Assembly (NCBI RefSeq): GCF_036388275.1
Contig: NZ_DASVSF010000089.1
Coordinates: 124,001 to 188,000, forward strand
From: Longimicrobium sp.
GTDB lineage: Bacteria; Gemmatimonadota; Gemmatimonadetes; Longimicrobiales; Longimicrobiaceae
Length of the DNA: 64,000 nt
Reading direction: 5' to 3'
Shown here: one piece after another, positions 10,501-20,400 of the stretch
Layout of the letters: each line of letters begins with the position of its first letter
How positions within the stretch are numbered: the stretch's first letter is position 1
Notes under the pieces: model-generated
Told to the model about the DNA's origin: nothing
The model's database searches: none
The model's input: only the letters and a program-made list of their open reading frames with translations
Translations under genes and position numbers: made by a program

Positions 10501-11328
10501 CGAAGTACCCGTACGAGTACGCCGCCGTCCGCGACAGCAACGAGTTTTTCACCAGCACCGGGCGAATCGGAGTCACCGAGATGCCCGAGCGCGCGGTGAT
10601 CGTGGCGAGCACCGACCTGCAGCGCTTCCCGCCCAACCTCCTTCACGTTCAGGACGAGTTCGCGGGGTGGACCCGGCGCCTGGCCGCGGCGCCGTCGCTT
10701 ACCTGGCTCGAGTCCGCGCGGAGGAACCCCTTCACGGGCGACGGGCGACGGCTCGCGTGGATCCCCCTGGAAGGTTCCGAGGACCCCCTCGACCCCCTGA
10801 ACGTCGTCGCCGGAGAGCTCGAAGCCACGCTGGCGCAGCACGGGACTCGCTCTGTCGAGCGCTACCTCGCTCCCGGTGGGCGCCGCGGGCGCCGACCTGG
10901 CGATCGTCGCCGCGCATGGTGGCGTGACCGAGGAGAAGCGGTTTTTTCGGGTAGTGGCCGATGACTCGGACGTGAAGATCACCCCTGCCGCACTTGCCGG
11001 CAGCCTGGGGGGCGTGGGCACCGTGGTGCTGTTCGTGTGCTCCGGTGGGCGCATCGACAAACACCCGGGCTCCAGCGCCGTGCTGGGCATGGCGAAGCGC
11101 CTTCTCACCAGCGGGTGTCGGGCGGTGGTCGCGCCGACGTGGCCGCTCGAGGTAAGCGTTCCGGGGGTCTGGCTGCCGGGCTTCCTTGCCGAGTGGGAAC
11201 GGGGTACGCCCGTGATCGATGCGTGCTTCGCGGCGAACACCGCGGCGCGGGCGGAATTCGGCTGGAACCCCAAGCGGTGCCTGGCGATGACCGTCTACGG
11301 CGATCCGCTGGTGGCGAAGACGCGTTGA
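7551..11328 (+). pseudogene. CHAT-domain (caspase-like) protease with long helical N-terminus, one frameshift
   Basis: The C-terminal ~150 residues form a CHAT peptidase domain. The catalytic His lies in IVAAHGG (about residue 1121) and the catalytic Cys in VLFVCSGGR (about 1162), followed by a typical PTWPL segment and MTVYGDP near the end. The first ~1100 residues are Ala/Leu/Glu-rich and helical, repeat-like, and probably the sensor. The frame changes at about 10869-10875: removing one base from GCTCCCGG joins YLAP to VGAAGADLAIV and gives exactly 1259 codons (1258 residues). As written, translation stops at 10964 without the protease domain. The chosen ATG at 7551 (MDRSETFLNAL) is preferred over a TTG 69 bp upstream. 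CHAT proteases of this layout act in regulated proteolysis and abortive defence. Confidence 0.7.
10869..10878 (+). other. Frameshift site upstream of CHAT domain (probable 1-bp gain)
   Basis: The helical N-terminal frame ends in ERYLAPGG, while the CHAT frame begins LPVGAAGADLAIV. Dropping one base in GCTCCCGG reads ERYLAPVGAAGADL, a smooth junction. Confidence 0.65.
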
Positions 11329-11435
11329 TGTGCCCCGACTGCCGGCGCGACAAGGAGCCAGCGAGTTCAACCGGGCCGGGCGCGTGCGGGGAGCGGTCGT
11401 TCGTACAGGTGAGGGGCCGGAGCTGACGAAGAAAC

Positions 11436-11463
11436 GGGCCCGCGGCTGCCGCGCCGTGGGCCC
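11436..11463. terminator. GC-rich hairpin, copy 2, between CHAT and nuclease-STAND genes
   Basis: The arms GGGCCCGCGGC (11436-11446) and GCCGTGGGCCC (11453-11463) pair around a 6-base loop. The hairpin starts 108 bp after the CHAT stop. No T-run follows. It shares both arms and the preceding CGAAGA with the hairpin at 7295-7324. It could stop transcription before the next gene or be a dispersed intergenic repeat. Confidence 0.4.
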
Positions 11464-11596
11464 CGGTCGTCCTCGTGCGCCGCGTCCCGCGGCGGCATGG
11501 TCTTCGCGCCCGTCGCCCGGCCTTCGAAAGGTCCACCCCGGATCCTGCGCCATAGGCCGATCCAGCCCGTGTCCGCCGTGATGCAGAGCAGCACCG

Positions 11597-14500
11597 ATGC
11601 CTGAATTCGTTCCGCCGCGCGACCAGGACGCCTGGGGCACGATCCGCGGGTTCGTCTACCAGGCGGAGACTACGATCAAGCGCTGGTTCGGACTCCGTCC
11701 CGGCCAGGTGCTCGAGTTGGAGCGCGGCGAGGACATCGATCTCGTTGCGAACAGCCTGCGCATGGCTCCCGACGAGCGCGACCGCGTCCTCGAGCAGATC
11801 AGGCACCGGGAAGCGAACCTGTCCCTGCGGTCGCCGTCGGTCCGGGCTTCCCTGGCTCACTTTTGCCAGCACCAGGTAGCCAACCGGGAGCTGTCCCTCC
11901 TCCTGCGGTTTACGACGAACACGGGGATCGCGCGCGAGGCGGACACCCCCGTCCCCGGGGGCGTGGCGGGGATCACCGCCTGGCAGCGGCTGCGCGCGGG
12001 CGCCTGGGCGGACGGCGAGGGTGCGCTCGTGGAAGCGATCCGCGCGCTGCTGAAGACCGACGTTCGGCCGGACGGCGTCCGCGAGGACGTATGGACCCCG
12101 TACCAGGAGTGGGTGCGCACCTGCAGCACGGAAGAACTCCGGGCCTTCGTGGACGCGGTGGAGTGGGCGACGGGCGCCCCCGACGCGGACTCCCTCGGCC
12201 CCGAGATCCGCGGCCTATTGATCGAGCGGGGGCACGCGGATGACGATCGGACGGCGGAAGCGCTCTACCAGCGGCTCTTCCTCTACGTCTTCAAGCTCCT
12301 GTCGCTGCCCGGCGTGAAGCGCCTGACCGTGGAGGCGCTGGCGGAGCAGCTGCGCGCCCCCGCCCTGGCGGAACACGACCGCCGGCTGCTGGCGGAACTC
12401 GTCCCGCTCCTTTCGGCCGTGGAGGCGCGGGTCGCCGTGCTCGAAGACCGCGTGGACCGGCTCGACTTCATGGTCGCCGAGACCCGGGCCGACGTAGAGG
12501 AGCTGACCCGCCGGAGGGGGATCACCGCCGCCGTCGAGTACCGCGTGTCGGTGCCCACGCTCGAGCCGCCGCCGCACGTGGCCCGGCTCGCCACGCGCGC
12601 CGAGACCGTCGCTGCCCTGCAACCCGATGTCGAGCGGCACGCGTGGGTCGCCCTTCACGGCACCTCCGGTCTGGGAAAGAGCGAACTCGTCCTCCTCCTC
12701 GCCCAAGCCATGGGAGTGGAGACCGTCTGGGTGCGGCTGCGCGACCTCACCACGGAGCAGGCCGCCATGCTTCTGGACGCTGCGGTGGAGGCCCTGGATC
12801 CCCGTCCCGTGCCTGGGCAGCTGCGTGGACGGTACCGGGCCCTCTTCGAGCGGCTGGGGCCGGACCGCTGGCTGGTGCTGGACGACGTTCCGCGCCTGGC
12901 AGACGGGGACGAGCTCGCCAGCCGGCTGGCCCACCTAGTCGCGGCGGCGGCGGAGCGCGGCGGCCGGGTCGTCTCGACCAGCGCCTTCCCCCCGCCGCCC
13001 GGGCTTCTCGCCCGCATGCCGCCGGGAGCCGTGCACGTCCAGGAGGCGCCGGCTTTCACGGACACGGAAGCCGGAGAGGTGTTTCGCGCGCACGGCGGCG
13101 CGCTGGAGCCGCGCGCCGTGGAGGTACTCAACACGCTCGCGCACGGCCATCCGACGCTGCTGCAGGGGGTGGCCGTCTACCTCGCGGAGCACGGCTGGGT
13201 GCTCTCGGAAGAGGACCTCGGCCGGCTGCTGCGCACCGAGTACGCTGTGGACGTCAACGACCAGACGATGGAACGGCTGATCGGCACCATCGAGGACGCC
13301 GACTCGCGCGAGATGCTGTACCGCCTGAACACCCTCTTCGGTGCCTTCGGGCTTGAGGAGGTGCTGCTTCTCGCCGAGCAGGAGCCGGCTGTCGCAAGAC
13401 CGAGGGAGCGGCTCACCCGCCTGCAGGGGCTCTGGGTTCAGCGCGAGACGCACGACCGCTACGCCGTATCTCCGCTGGTGCGCGCCCTCGGCACCGCTGA
13501 CCTCCGGCGGGATACCGCCCGTGCCTGTCATCTCGCCTTGGCGTGGCGCCTGGTAGGTCGCCCCCAGATCGATTCGCGCCAGGCCGTGCAGGCGCTGGTC
13601 CACTTCATCAGTGGAGATGACCACGTCAGCGCGGCCTTGCTTCTGCTGCGCGCGCTTGCCGCCCTGAACGCCTCGAATGCTGATCTTCCGGACAGCGGTT
13701 TGCTGTCCGTCTGGATCGACGTGGCCCTGCCCGAGCAGATGCCGCTCGCGCTGCGGCTAAATGTGCGCGCGTCACAGATCGCGGTTCGACACCGTCGTGG
13801 GCGGGACATCGCCTACCTGGAGCAGGATCTCCAGAACCTGCTGGCCCAGGCGGAGCCGGCCGATGCGCTGCAGGTGTTCGGTGCACTCGTGGTCGCCGCC
13901 GCGGCCTTCGCGAAAGGCGACGTGCGCCGGTCGGGGCGGTACATGATCGAGGCCCTCGGCTGGTTCCCGCGCGCCCGGGAGAGCCTGCCGCCCGGAATGG
14001 AGATGCCCGTACCCTCCGATTTGGGGACGCTGGTGTGGGGGGCCGCCGAGGCGATCGACTCGGCCGAGGGGATGCGCGAGTGGTTCGCGATGCTCGAGGC
14101 GCTCCCGCCCGACCTGCGGGAGGAGGCGGTGCGTACCAAGGTCGCGAGACAGAGCCTGTTCTTCGTGGCCAACCGGTTCCTGATGCTTGAGCACCGGAAG
14201 ACCGAGGACCAGCGGGACTGGCGCGCGGTGGCGGAACGGACGGCCGAAATGGCGGCGCGCGCCCGCGCGGTGGGATGCGGGCTCCTGTGGGCGGGGGCCG
14301 TGCGCTCGCGGATGATCGTCCTGGCCGAGGAGCTCTCCGACGCGCCGGGCGCCACCCGGGAGGGTGAAGCCGCGCTCGCAGAAGCGGGGGAGGATGCGGA
14401 GATCCGTTTCCTCCTGCTGGACGGCCTCGGGATCTCCCTGAGGCTTGCGGGCCGCCGGGCGGAAGCTGCCGCGCGTCTCGAAGAGGCGCGCGCGGCCGGT

Positions 14501-15832
14501 ACGCGCGTCTTTCCCTATGAGTCGGCGCGCGCCACGCTCCGACTCGCACAGCTGGTCGGAGAAGACGATCCCGCGCGCGCCGCCGCTCTCTCCCGGGAGG
14601 CCGCCGAGGAAGCGCTGGGTACCGGACGGGTTGACCCGCTCGCCACGGTGCGGACGCTCGGCGAGTTGGCGATTGCCGAATGGCTGGCCGGAAATCGCCG
14701 CGCGAGCTTCTACGCCTGGACCGAGGCGCTGGAGCGGCACCTGGCGGCACCCGAGAAAGGCGACGAGTGGCGCGCGCTCACGGCGGTCTTCGGTCACCAT
14801 CTCTACTACTGCGCGATCGTCGCGAGCACGGAAGAGCTTCCGGGGCAGCTCCGCTCCGGCGAGCCCTACGCTCCTCCCGCGCGGGGGGTGTTCCTGAACT
14901 ACGGGGTCGCCGCGGCGGCATTGTACAGCGAAACCAGGGTCGCGCTGACCCTGGCAAACCTCGCAATGCTCGGGGAGGCGGTCGGCGAGTACAGGGCCGC
15001 CCAGGAGTGGGCTCGCAGGGGTGCGGTGATCGCGCGCGATGCGGGCGCGGCGTTGGCGCTCGGGGAATGCCTTGCGTGTCTCTTCGCCGGTGCCTTGCTG
15101 GAGGACCGATTCGATGATGCGGTCGCGCTCGCCCGGGAAGCTGCGCCGCTCTGGGTCGCCCGGCTCGAAGAGCAGGCGGGATCGGCGGAGGAGCGCGCGC
15201 GGGCGGCGCGGCTGGAGGCAGAAGCCTACCTGGCCGGCCTGGTGCTCATCGGGGCCGCCCTCCGGATAGGCGGCGTGCACCTGCGCGATCCGGAGCATGC
15301 AGGCGCGCTCGCGGAGGCCGCGGCGGCCGCGTGTGAGCACATCGCGGAGAACGCCGAGGTCCCGCAGTTGTGGCGCGCGGCCGGCGAGCTGTTCCTCCGG
15401 GCGTTCCGGGACGGAGCGGCGGCGAACGCCATCGCGCAGGCGGGCGAAAGCGGCATCTTCCCGAGCCCACTGATGAACAACGCCCTGCGCTGCGTCGGGT
15501 ACATCGGGGCGACGGTGCAGGCGGGGGTGAGCCCGGAGATGGCGCTGGCGTGGCACCTCCGGTTCGCGAGGTACCTCACCCAGGTGTTCGGCGAGCACCG
15601 TGGTGTTTACGACGAATGCGCCGTGCCGTTCTTTCAGGCGTACTGGGATGCGGCGCTGGCGCGGTCCCGTTTCAGGTTCCGGGCGCCGGCTCATCTCGAG
15701 CGTTCCCTGGCCGACGTGTCTGGTGAGCCCTCGCGCTGGCGGCTCCAGCGCCTTCTCACGGCCGTGGCAGACGGGCTTGGAACTCCCGTGGAGGCGGGAA
15801 CCCGCGAATGGCTTCGCGGGCGGCAGGGATAG
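11597..15832 (+). CDS. STAND NTPase with N-terminal PD-(D/E)xK-type nuclease domain and C-terminal helical repeats
   Basis: This 1411-residue intact protein has three parts. Residues ~10-110 match the dsDNA-nuclease type found on anti-phage NTPases (GFVYQ, ELERGEDIDLV, then LEQIRHRE, LSLRSP and LRFTTNT). The NTPase has Walker A HGTSGLGKS at about 353 and Walker B RWLVLDDV at about 426. From ~620 onward the protein is a long TPR-like helical repeat region, probably the sensor. A coiled-coil-like linker lies at about 270-310. In relatives as I recall them the nuclease box is EQVK; here it reads EQIR, so the catalytic Lys may be Arg. The ATG at 11597 was chosen because MPEFVPPRD leads directly into the domain. 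Architecture resembles Avs-type proteins, which sense a phage protein and then activate the nuclease. The family assignment comes from motifs only. Confidence 0.7.
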   Translation: MPEFVPPRDQDAWGTIRGFVYQAETTIKRWFGLRPGQVLELERGEDIDLVANSLRMAPDERDRVLEQIRHREANLSLRSPSVRASLAHFCQHQVANRELSLLLRFTTNTGIAREADTPVPGGVAGITAWQRLRAGAWADGEGALVEAIRALLKTDVRPDGVREDVWTPYQEWVRTCSTEELRAFVDAVEWATGAPDADSLGPEIRGLLIERGHADDDRTAEALYQRLFLYVFKLLSLPGVKRLTVEALAEQLRAPALAEHDRRLLAELVPLLSAVEARVAVLEDRVDRLDFMVAETRADVEELTRRRGITAAVEYRVSVPTLEPPPHVARLATRAETVAALQPDVERHAWVALHGTSGLGKSELVLLLAQAMGVETVWVRLRDLTTEQAAMLLDAAVEALDPRPVPGQLRGRYRALFERLGPDRWLVLDDVPRLADGDELASRLAHLVAAAAERGGRVVSTSAFPPPPGLLARMPPGAVHVQEAPAFTDTEAGEVFRAHGGALEPRAVEVLNTLAHGHPTLLQGVAVYLAEHGWVLSEEDLGRLLRTEYAVDVNDQTMERLIGTIEDADSREMLYRLNTLFGAFGLEEVLLLAEQEPAVARPRERLTRLQGLWVQRETHDRYAVSPLVRALGTADLRRDTARACHLALAWRLVGRPQIDSRQAVQALVHFISGDDHVSAALLLLRALAALNASNADLPDSGLLSVWIDVALPEQMPLALRLNVRASQIAVRHRRGRDIAYLEQDLQNLLAQAEPADALQVFGALVVAAAAFAKGDVRRSGRYMIEALGWFPRARESLPPGMEMPVPSDLGTLVWGAAEAIDSAEGMREWFAMLEALPPDLREEAVRTKVARQSLFFVANRFLMLEHRKTEDQRDWRAVAERTAEMAARARAVGCGLLWAGAVRSRMIVLAEELSDAPGATREGEAALAEAGEDAEIRFLLLDGLGISLRLAGRRAEAAARLEEARAAGTRVFPYESARATLRLAQLVGEDDPARAAALSREAAEEALGTGRVDPLATVRTLGELAIAEWLAGNRRASFYAWTEALERHLAAPEKGDEWRALTAVFGHHLYYCAIVASTEELPGQLRSGEPYAPPARGVFLNYGVAAAALYSETRVALTLANLAMLGEAVGEYRAAQEWARRGAVIARDAGAALALGECLACLFAGALLEDRFDDAVALAREAAPLWVARLEEQAGSAEERARAARLEAEAYLAGLVLIGAALRIGGVHLRDPEHAGALAEAAAAACEHIAENAEVPQLWRAAGELFLRAFRDGAAANAIAQAGESGIFPSPLMNNALRCVGYIGATVQAGVSPEMALAWHLRFARYLTQVFGEHRGVYDECAVPFFQAYWDAALARSRFRFRAPAHLERSLADVSGEPSRWRLQRLLTAVADGLGTPVEAGTREWLRGRQG

Positions 15833-16744
15833 GCACGCGTGATCCCGCGAGATCGGGGGCGATGTTCTACCACTCGTCTGGACCGGGCCCGTTGCGCGGG
15901 CGCTGCTCGCCGGAGGCGCGGTTCGTTTGCAGAACGGTTGGGTTTTTGTGCCCACGCCGTAGATACGGATGGACTGGACGGTTCAGCAAACACGCGAGGA
16001 ACATCAACCAGCGTCGAGTGCTGGGAGCTCCTGTTCCGCCGCGGGCAGCGGGCGGCGCCCAGCCCGCGGCGGCTGTGGGTGTCGCTGTCGGTCCTACTGG
16101 ACGACTCAGGCCACTCACGAACGCAAATGGAAGCACGGTTGCCTCCGAACCGGCACCGTCGGACGCCCTACGCTGCGCCCCCGTGCTTTTCCTGGTGCCG
16201 AAGGTAGCTCCCCCAAGGCACGATGGCGCCACACCGGCATCGGGTGTAGCCGGGGACCGCCGGGCTGCCCCCGGGTTCCTGGGGCCTGATCGGGGCTGAC
16301 GTAGGTCGGCGTTCTCTCAGCCCGACGGACGGCGATCACCCGCACGGATTCCAGCGCCCGGAGGATACCCGCGCGGGCGCGATCCCGGTCCCTCGGGCTG
16401 GACCAGGTCGACGAGCTGCTCGACTCGGCCGCCGAGGCGCCTCTCGGGATCGCTCGCGACCCACTCCGAATGCCAGTTCCGGAGCCGGCGGAGCGTAGGT
16501 CCGTACGGCTCACATCCCGAGATTCAGGCGCTGGTTGATGGTTTTCTTCGACAATGGTTGAGGGTCCCGCCCTATTCTTCCGCTGGATGGTGGCCGCGCG
16601 ATCCGTGCCGGGGACAGCTCATCTGTCTGATGACCGGCAGATGCCGCCCATTGGCGGGATCCCGTTCGGGCGCGTCGCCATCTTGGGCAGCCCGCGGGTT
16701 CTCCACTGGCTGCGACCTTTCGCCCTGGACGACGGAGGCACAGG
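15833..16744. other. 912-bp gene-poor gap
   Basis: Only short, low-quality reading frames occur and no RNA gene or repeat is apparent. The right end holds a Shine-Dalgarno GGAGG (16734-16738) for the next gene. The base composition is a little less GC-rich in places than the neighbouring genes. The region may contain gene remnants, but I cannot identify any. Confidence 0.4.
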
Positions 16745-17407
16745 ATGACAGACGCAACGCTCGGCTCGAGCACGGCGCCGGATCCGTGGAAGCAGTACAT
16801 CTGGACGCCAGACTCGCCGGAACAGGTCTCTGCGGCGCTGCTCTCGCGACTGACGGAAGCGGCGGACGGTTACCGGACCGGTGAGCCGGTCTGGTTCATT
16901 GCCAGCCTCGCGCGCGGGCCGAACCCACCCCGGGGGCACAAGGTGTTCGGGCCGTTCCGCTCCGCGCGAGAGGCGTGGGACCGGCGCGGCTCCGGGACGG
17001 AGTGGAGCAAGTTCCGCATCTTCGGACCGTTCCACACCGAGCGGGATCCGAACTACGCACCGCGCGCAACGGTGAAGGAGGTGCTCATCACCTTGAGCAA
17101 CGACGAGCAGGTGCGGCTCGCGGGGACGGAATGCGACTGCATCTTCTGGACACTCTCCGCCCTGGACAAGTTCGTCGTGCCCTACTACACGGGGATCGCG
17201 TCACTGGAGGAGGCGATGGATGTGCGGAAGGAGTTCGTGGAGAGCCGTACCTTCGGCGGCATCCATATCCCGAGCAGCGAAATGGTGAGCGCGGACAGCA
17301 CTCCGCAGGTGATCAGGCTGACGGGAAGCGAAGGCCTGGGGCTGCACCTCATCGTCCGGAGCGCCGGGAACTCATCCGAAAACCCGGTGGACTTCCTCCC
17401 GGTGTGA
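16745..17407 (+). CDS. Unknown 220-residue protein
   Basis: The start is well supported: GGAGG at 16734-16738 lies 6 bases before the ATG. The protein is soluble and compact, rich in aromatic residues (WKQYIWTP at about 15-22, KFRIFGPFH near 95). It has one Cys pair in ECDCIFW at about 128-134 and mixed alpha/beta character. The repeated KVFGPFRSAREAW and KFRIFGPFHTERD suggest an internal duplication of a small strand-turn unit. The 3' end overlaps the convergent regulator gene by 59 bp. I do not recognise the family; being alone between two large units it may be an independent cargo gene. Confidence 0.65.
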   Translation: MTDATLGSSTAPDPWKQYIWTPDSPEQVSAALLSRLTEAADGYRTGEPVWFIASLARGPNPPRGHKVFGPFRSAREAWDRRGSGTEWSKFRIFGPFHTERDPNYAPRATVKEVLITLSNDEQVRLAGTECDCIFWTLSALDKFVVPYYTGIASLEEAMDVRKEFVESRTFGGIHIPSSEMVSADSTPQVIRLTGSEGLGLHLIVRSAGNSSENPVDFLPV

Positions 17408-20400
17408 AGCTCGACTGGAACGCGGGCTCGCGTTCGAGCGTCCGGAACAAATGGTCGTTCGCGACGAAGCGCCGCATGAACGGCTGGATTCTGACGAGCT
17501 CGGCGAGTGCGCGGACCGCGCCCGGGCGATCTCCGAGAAACAGGCGTACGTGAGCCTCGTCATACGCGAATGATGCCCGCAGCTCGACATGGGCCGCGAC
17601 CTCCGCCCGCGCCCGCTCCAGTGTGGAGCGGGCGCGCTCATGCGCTCCGGCCCTGGCGAGTACGGCGGCGAAGAGCATCTGCCGGTAGACGGGGAGGTAG
17701 TCGCTACCCGCTGCCCGTGCCACAGGGGGAGGGTGCGCCGCGTTCACGTCCGCGAGCAGGCGCTCCGCCCGGGCGACCTCCACCGCGCCGGTATCGGTTC
17801 GGGCCATGATCACGAGCCGGCACTCCACGAACCGCCAGTCGCCCGGGAACTCGTTCGCGCCAGCCGCACACTGCTCTTCAGCCAGGTCGAAGCGTCCGAA
17901 CGCGACCGCGCTGCGGAACAGCCGATATCGCACCTCATCCGCCCTCAGAAGATACGCATCCGCTCGGAATGCGCGGTGCGCCGCGAAGTAGGCCCCTTCG
18001 TGGTCGCCCTGGAACCGCAGTACCTGGCTGAGGGTGCTCCAAGCGCCCGCTCGAAGGGGATCGGTATCCACCGCCGCCCGCAGATCCGCTACCGCGGCGT
18101 CCACGAGGGCTTCCGCGGAGTCGGCTCGCTGGTGGAAGAGGCTCTGCGTCCAGAAGATGGTTCCCCTCGTCTCCAGCGCGCCTGCGTCACCGGGCCGAAG
18201 CCGCAGCGCACGGTCGACGCGGGCGCGTGCCTCGGCGAGCAGCCGACGCTCTTCGGGGAGCGCCGATGCGGATGCGAGCCTCAGCATTACGGATCCACGG
18301 AGCGCGGCGGGAGCACTCCAGCCGGGGTCGGCCTGCTCCGCCTTGACCAGCAAGGAGTCCGCGTAGGCCAGCTGCCGCTTTCCGAGTGCTACCTGAACCG
18401 GGTCCCTTCCCTTCAGGAGGGAGTCGGCTTCCTCGCGCAGCTGTTCGGCCCTGAGCAGCAGGTCCCGGGCGCGGGCGCTGCGGGTCCCGGTGCTGTGCAC
18501 GCGGACCTCCAGGGACCGCCCGAGGCGCCAGCGCAGAAAGCGTGAGGCCTCGCGCGCGAGCCTCTCCTCCAGGACGAACGGATCGTCCATCGTCGCGTTC
18601 AGGACCGCGCTCCGCAGGCGCTCGCCGGACGAAACGTCCACGAAGTGCAGGTACAGGCGAATGCGATCCCCGGAGCGGTGAAGGCTCCCCTCGAGCAGGG
18701 TTCCCGCCCCGAGCTCCGCGGCCACGCTGTCCATGGGCAGGCGGCTCTCCCTGAACCGCCGGACCCCGCTTGGCGGGACGACGTCCAGCACGCCGACCTG
18801 GCTCAGCTCGTGGATGAGCTGGTCGGTGAGTCCGCGCGCAACATGCTCCAGCTCCCTCCCGGGCGACTGGTCCTGGAAATAGAAGACGGCGACCCGGTTC
18901 GCCGGGAGGCGCTGCGCCTCTGGAGGGCCGCTCCGCGCCCGAAGGAGGCCGATCGACCCGGACACGAGGGCGGCTGCGATCGCGATGGCCAGGACCGCCC
19001 ACGTCCGGCGCACGGGTACGCCGGGCCGGTCCGCCCGCGCGGGCGGTACCCGGCCGGATCGCCGGGCCAGGTGCAGGTCGAACGTTGCAACCGGCGAGAC
19101 TCGTCCCGGCAGGACCGTGGTTCCGCGGCTGGCGAAGCGGAAATCGGGCACGCGCCGGACCGCGGAGAGCAACTCGGCCGAAACAAGGACGTGTCCAGGC
19201 TCCGCCCGCTCCTGGAGCTGGGGCGCAAGGCTGACAGCTTCGCCATAGAGGCTGCCGTCATCCGTCGTGGCGACCTCGCCCACGTGAATGCCGGCGCGGA
19301 GGGTGGACCTTGCCCCGGCCGCGCCGGTCCGATGCTCGAACCTCCGGGTCAGCCGCCCGGCCGCCCGGGCGCACGCCACGGGCTCCGCGAACTCGGCGAG
19401 CACGCCGTCCCCGATGAATTCCACCACGTGGCCGTTCCCGCGGCGGACCTCCTCACGCGCCGCTTCCTGCAGAATGGAGAGCACGCGCGCCGCCGCCTCC
19501 GCGTCGGCATTGCCGAGTGCGGTAAATCCCACGATGTCCGCGAAAAGAACGGCCGCCGTCCGACGGGCAGCCGGAGTCCCGGTGGGTCGCTCTCCGCACC
19601 CGGCGGGGGCGCTCCGCGCGTCAGCCGCGTCCTGAACGGCCGGTTGCCCGGATTCCCCCTGTCCGCGGCTCCCCTTCGCGATGGTAACGCTTCTCAACTC
19701 GGCGCCGCCGTCGCGGTCGTTTCCGGCGGCCTCGCCGTCCAGCGGCGGGGATGCGGAGGCGGCTGGTGGGTGCCGCAGCCGCTCGACGAGGGCCTGCAGC
19801 TCCGGTGACGGCTCGGTCCCGAGCTCCTCGCGCAGAAAGGCGGCGTGAACCGCCGCGTGGCGGAGTGCCGCTTCCCGCTCTCCAGCCTGCTCCAGCGATT
19901 TCAGGAGGTGGAGCGCCACCCGGGAGCTGTACGGATCGTGCGCCGCCAGCCGGCGCAGCCACTCGATCGCTGCGGCGCTGTCTCCCCTCTTCCGCGCCTC
20001 GTCCGCGAGTGAGTCCAGGGCCCGCGCGTACGCCCGCCCCAGCCGGTCGCGCTCCGCGTCGGCCCACCGGTCGAAGTCGGGCGCGTCGGAAACGTAGAAG
20101 CCGTCCAGGAACGGCCCGCGGTAGAGCGCGGCAGCCTCTTCCCGGTTGCCGGCATCCAGCGCGTCCTCGAAAAGAGCGACGTCGCACTCGACCCTGCTCA
20201 CATTGAGCCCGAGTTCGTCCGAGGCGGAGACAAAGAGTTCGTCGTCGATCTCCCGCCGGAGGACCGAGAGGGATTCCGAAAGGCTGTGGCGGCCCGCCTG
20301 CCCGGATGTGTCGGGCCAGAGCAGAGCGATCAGTCGCTCCCGCGCCACCATCCGGCCGCGCGCCGCGGCCAGGACAGCAAGCAGGGCGAGGCGCCGCTTG

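Noticed and set aside
15833..16744. Short frames in the 912-bp gap as genes
   Set aside because: Several frames on both strands overlap each other, none has a ribosome site, domain or clear codon bias.
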